From positions 186,001 through 250,000 of the forward strand of contig JYOE01000021.1 in the NCBI GenBank assembly GCA_000955875.1: a stretch of 64,000 nt of DNA, read 5' to 3'. The DNA is from Terrabacter sp. 28. GTDB taxonomy: Bacteria > Actinomycetota > Actinomycetes > Actinomycetales > Dermatophilaceae. Each line of letters starts with the position of its first letter. The first letter of the stretch is position 1. Made by a program: the position numbers and the translations under genes. This document shows positions 63,050 through 64,000 of this stretch, one piece after another. Under the pieces are notes generated by a model. That model did not search any database. It was not told the origin of the DNA and saw only the letters and a program-made list of their open reading frames with translations.

Positions 63050-64000
63050 TCAGTCCTCCGTCAGGCCGACGGGCCCCGGGCCCCCGTGGACGAGCCACCG
63101 CAGCTCGCTGCGGTGCTGCAGCCCGAGCTTGCCCAGCGCCGACGAGATGTGCGTCTTGACCGTGGCGGTGCCGATGTCGAGGGCGCGGGCGATGCCGGCG
63201 TTGCCGGGGTCTCCGGTGCGGCTCGTCACGAGGGCGACGACGTCGCGCTCGCGCGGTGAGAGACCCTCGAGCGGGTCGGGGCGTGCCTCGCCGGGGCCGT
63301 CGACGGAGGCGTGCTGGCCCACCCGCGTGATGATGGCGGCCTGCACCTCGAAGCAGCGCCGGCTCAGCGCTGCGAGCCGCTCGTCGAGCGTGCCGTCCGC
63401 CGTCAGTGCGTCGAGCTCGTCGCGCAGCTCGTCGATCTCGGTGGCCATCCCGGTCAGCGCCGACGACGTGCGGTTGACCGCCAGGAGGGCGCCGGCCCGG
63501 CCGTCGTCCTCCAGCTCGGGGTAGACGAGGCTGAGGTCGAGGCGGCGTCCGGGATCGGCGGCCTGCACCCGGTCGAGCACGACACCCGCGAGCCACGTCA
63601 TCGCGGTGACCACCTCGTCGGTGAAAACCGAGGGCGTGTCGCTCAGGGCGCCGATGATGCCGACGAGCCCGTCCTCGCCGATCATCGGGACGATCGCGGC
63701 ATCCGCCGAGAGCTCGTCGTCGCCGAACCGCACGCCACGGTTGAGCAGCGCCCCGTCGTCGTCGCGGTAGCGGTACGGCTTGTGCGACGCCGCGATCCAG
63801 GCGACCACCCCACCCGGGCCGTAGGTCAGGCTGCCCGTCTCGAGGTAGTGACCGTTGCTGAACAGGTAGGGGTAGGAGATGCGTCGGTCGCGGTCCTTGA
63901 CGAGGGCGATGTAGAAGTCGTCCACGGGTGCGATCGCCGACACCGCGGCCCGGCACGCGTCGTAGACGCCGAAGACGTCGCCGCGCCCCACCTCGTGCAT
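63050..64000 (-). CDS. GAF-LuxR family transcriptional regulator (start at window edge)
   Basis: A 316-residue regulator; an ATG lies exactly at the window edge (64000-63998), so the true start may be upstream. Residues ~20-155 form a GAF-like sensor (APVDDFYIALVKDRDRRISYPYLFSNGHYLE, DAAIVPMIGEDGLVGIIGALS). A helix-rich linker follows, then a C-terminal LuxR HTH (LSPRERDVVALVTSRTGDPGNAGIARALDIGTATVKTHISSALGKLGLQHRSEL). No response-regulator receiver is seen. Targets are unknown; it converges on the sigma/anti-sigma genes, with the inverted octamer between. Confidence 0.8.
   Translation of the reverse strand: MHEVGRGDVFGVYDACRAAVSAIAPVDDFYIALVKDRDRRISYPYLFSNGHYLETGSLTYGPGGVVAWIAASHKPYRYRDDDGALLNRGVRFGDDELSADAAIVPMIGEDGLVGIIGALSDTPSVFTDEVVTAMTWLAGVVLDRVQAADPGRRLDLSLVYPELEDDGRAGALLAVNRTSSALTGMATEIDELRDELDALTADGTLDERLAALSRRCFEVQAAIITRVGQHASVDGPGEARPDPLEGLSPRERDVVALVTSRTGDPGNAGIARALDIGTATVKTHISSALGKLGLQHRSELRWLVHGGPGPVGLTED

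Noticed and set aside
1..64000. CRISPR arrays, insertion sequences, prophage genes, integrons or an origin
   Set aside because: I found no regular spacer arrays, transposase or integrase motifs, terminal inverted repeats or DnaA-box cluster; the short tandem repeats noted are 10-15 bp slippage-type repeats.

Overview
The window comes from a very GC-rich actinobacterial chromosome. GTG starts are common, stop/start overlaps of the ATGA or GTGA type are frequent, and several starts look leaderless. Marker genes (rplJ-rplL, rplK-rplA, nusG, secE, tRNA-Trp, rpmG, hadA-hadB, and a MlaF/MceG-type ATPase) lie in the neighbourhood order known from mycobacteria and other Actinobacteria. The absence of mycolate genes, together with IcmF, DUF3152 and DUF5709 proteins and an Actinobacteria-type LysX, fits an Intrasporangiaceae-like member of the Micrococcales; this placement is an inference. 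I see no insertion sequence, integrase, prophage or CRISPR array, so this is core and near-core chromosome.

Layout. 1-1.3 kb: Mla/Mce-type lipid ABC transporter. 1.4-9.1 kb: small hypotheticals, a glycolate-oxidase/glyoxylate-aminotransferase pair, a secreted bulb-lectin protein, then rplL and rplJ with an L10 leader, and a DUF3152 metalloprotease-like protein. 9.2-15.5 kb: a secreted duplicated-domain protein, gamma-glutamyltransferase, then rplA, rplK, nusG, secE and tRNA-Trp. 15.8-22.4 kb: aspartate aminotransferase, DUF5709, adenosine deaminase, a lipoprotein, murB, hadB-hadA, rpmG and two tRNAs. 22.5-33.6 kb: a coiled-coil protein, an MBL-fold hydrolase, an Asp/Gly-repeat mini-protein overlapping the gene of a JmjC-like cupin, a metal-receptor protein next to the fused isobutyryl-CoA mutase IcmF, a divergent MarR regulator, an AGE-family sugar epimerase and an alditol oxidase. 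33.6-40.4 kb: two regulator/target divergons (OhrR-like, TetR) and an operon of an FMN glutamate-synthase-like protein, PoxB and a class II glutamine amidotransferase. 40.5-50.3 kb: LysX with two secreted or membrane hydrolases, a flavin oxidoreductase coupled to a GH13 enzyme, and a CPA1 antiporter. 50.3-55.3 kb: a DosR-type hypoxia/NO cluster (DosR-like box, flavodoxin-like and PPOX proteins, DevS, DevR, ANTAR). 55.3-64 kb: methyltransferase, aldo/keto reductase, an iron(III) ABC transporter behind a DtxR box, DoxX, an ECF sigma factor with a small ZAS-type anti-sigma candidate, and a GAF-LuxR regulator at the edge.

Three things stand out. First, the octamer CGGCATAC occurs about 30 times by eye, split evenly between strands. 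It sits inside genes, where it forces the rare TAT and ATA codons, and in inverted pairs between genes; this distribution resembles that of a DNA uptake or binding sequence. Second, a 104-residue protein with three near-identical 20-residue Asp/Gly/His units is translationally coupled to a JmjC/RoxA-like cupin, which suggests a substrate-hydroxylase pair. Third, icmF and its divergent MarR gene both look leaderless, and a perfect palindrome overlaps the icmF -10 element. Counts and matches were made by eye and no database search was run.
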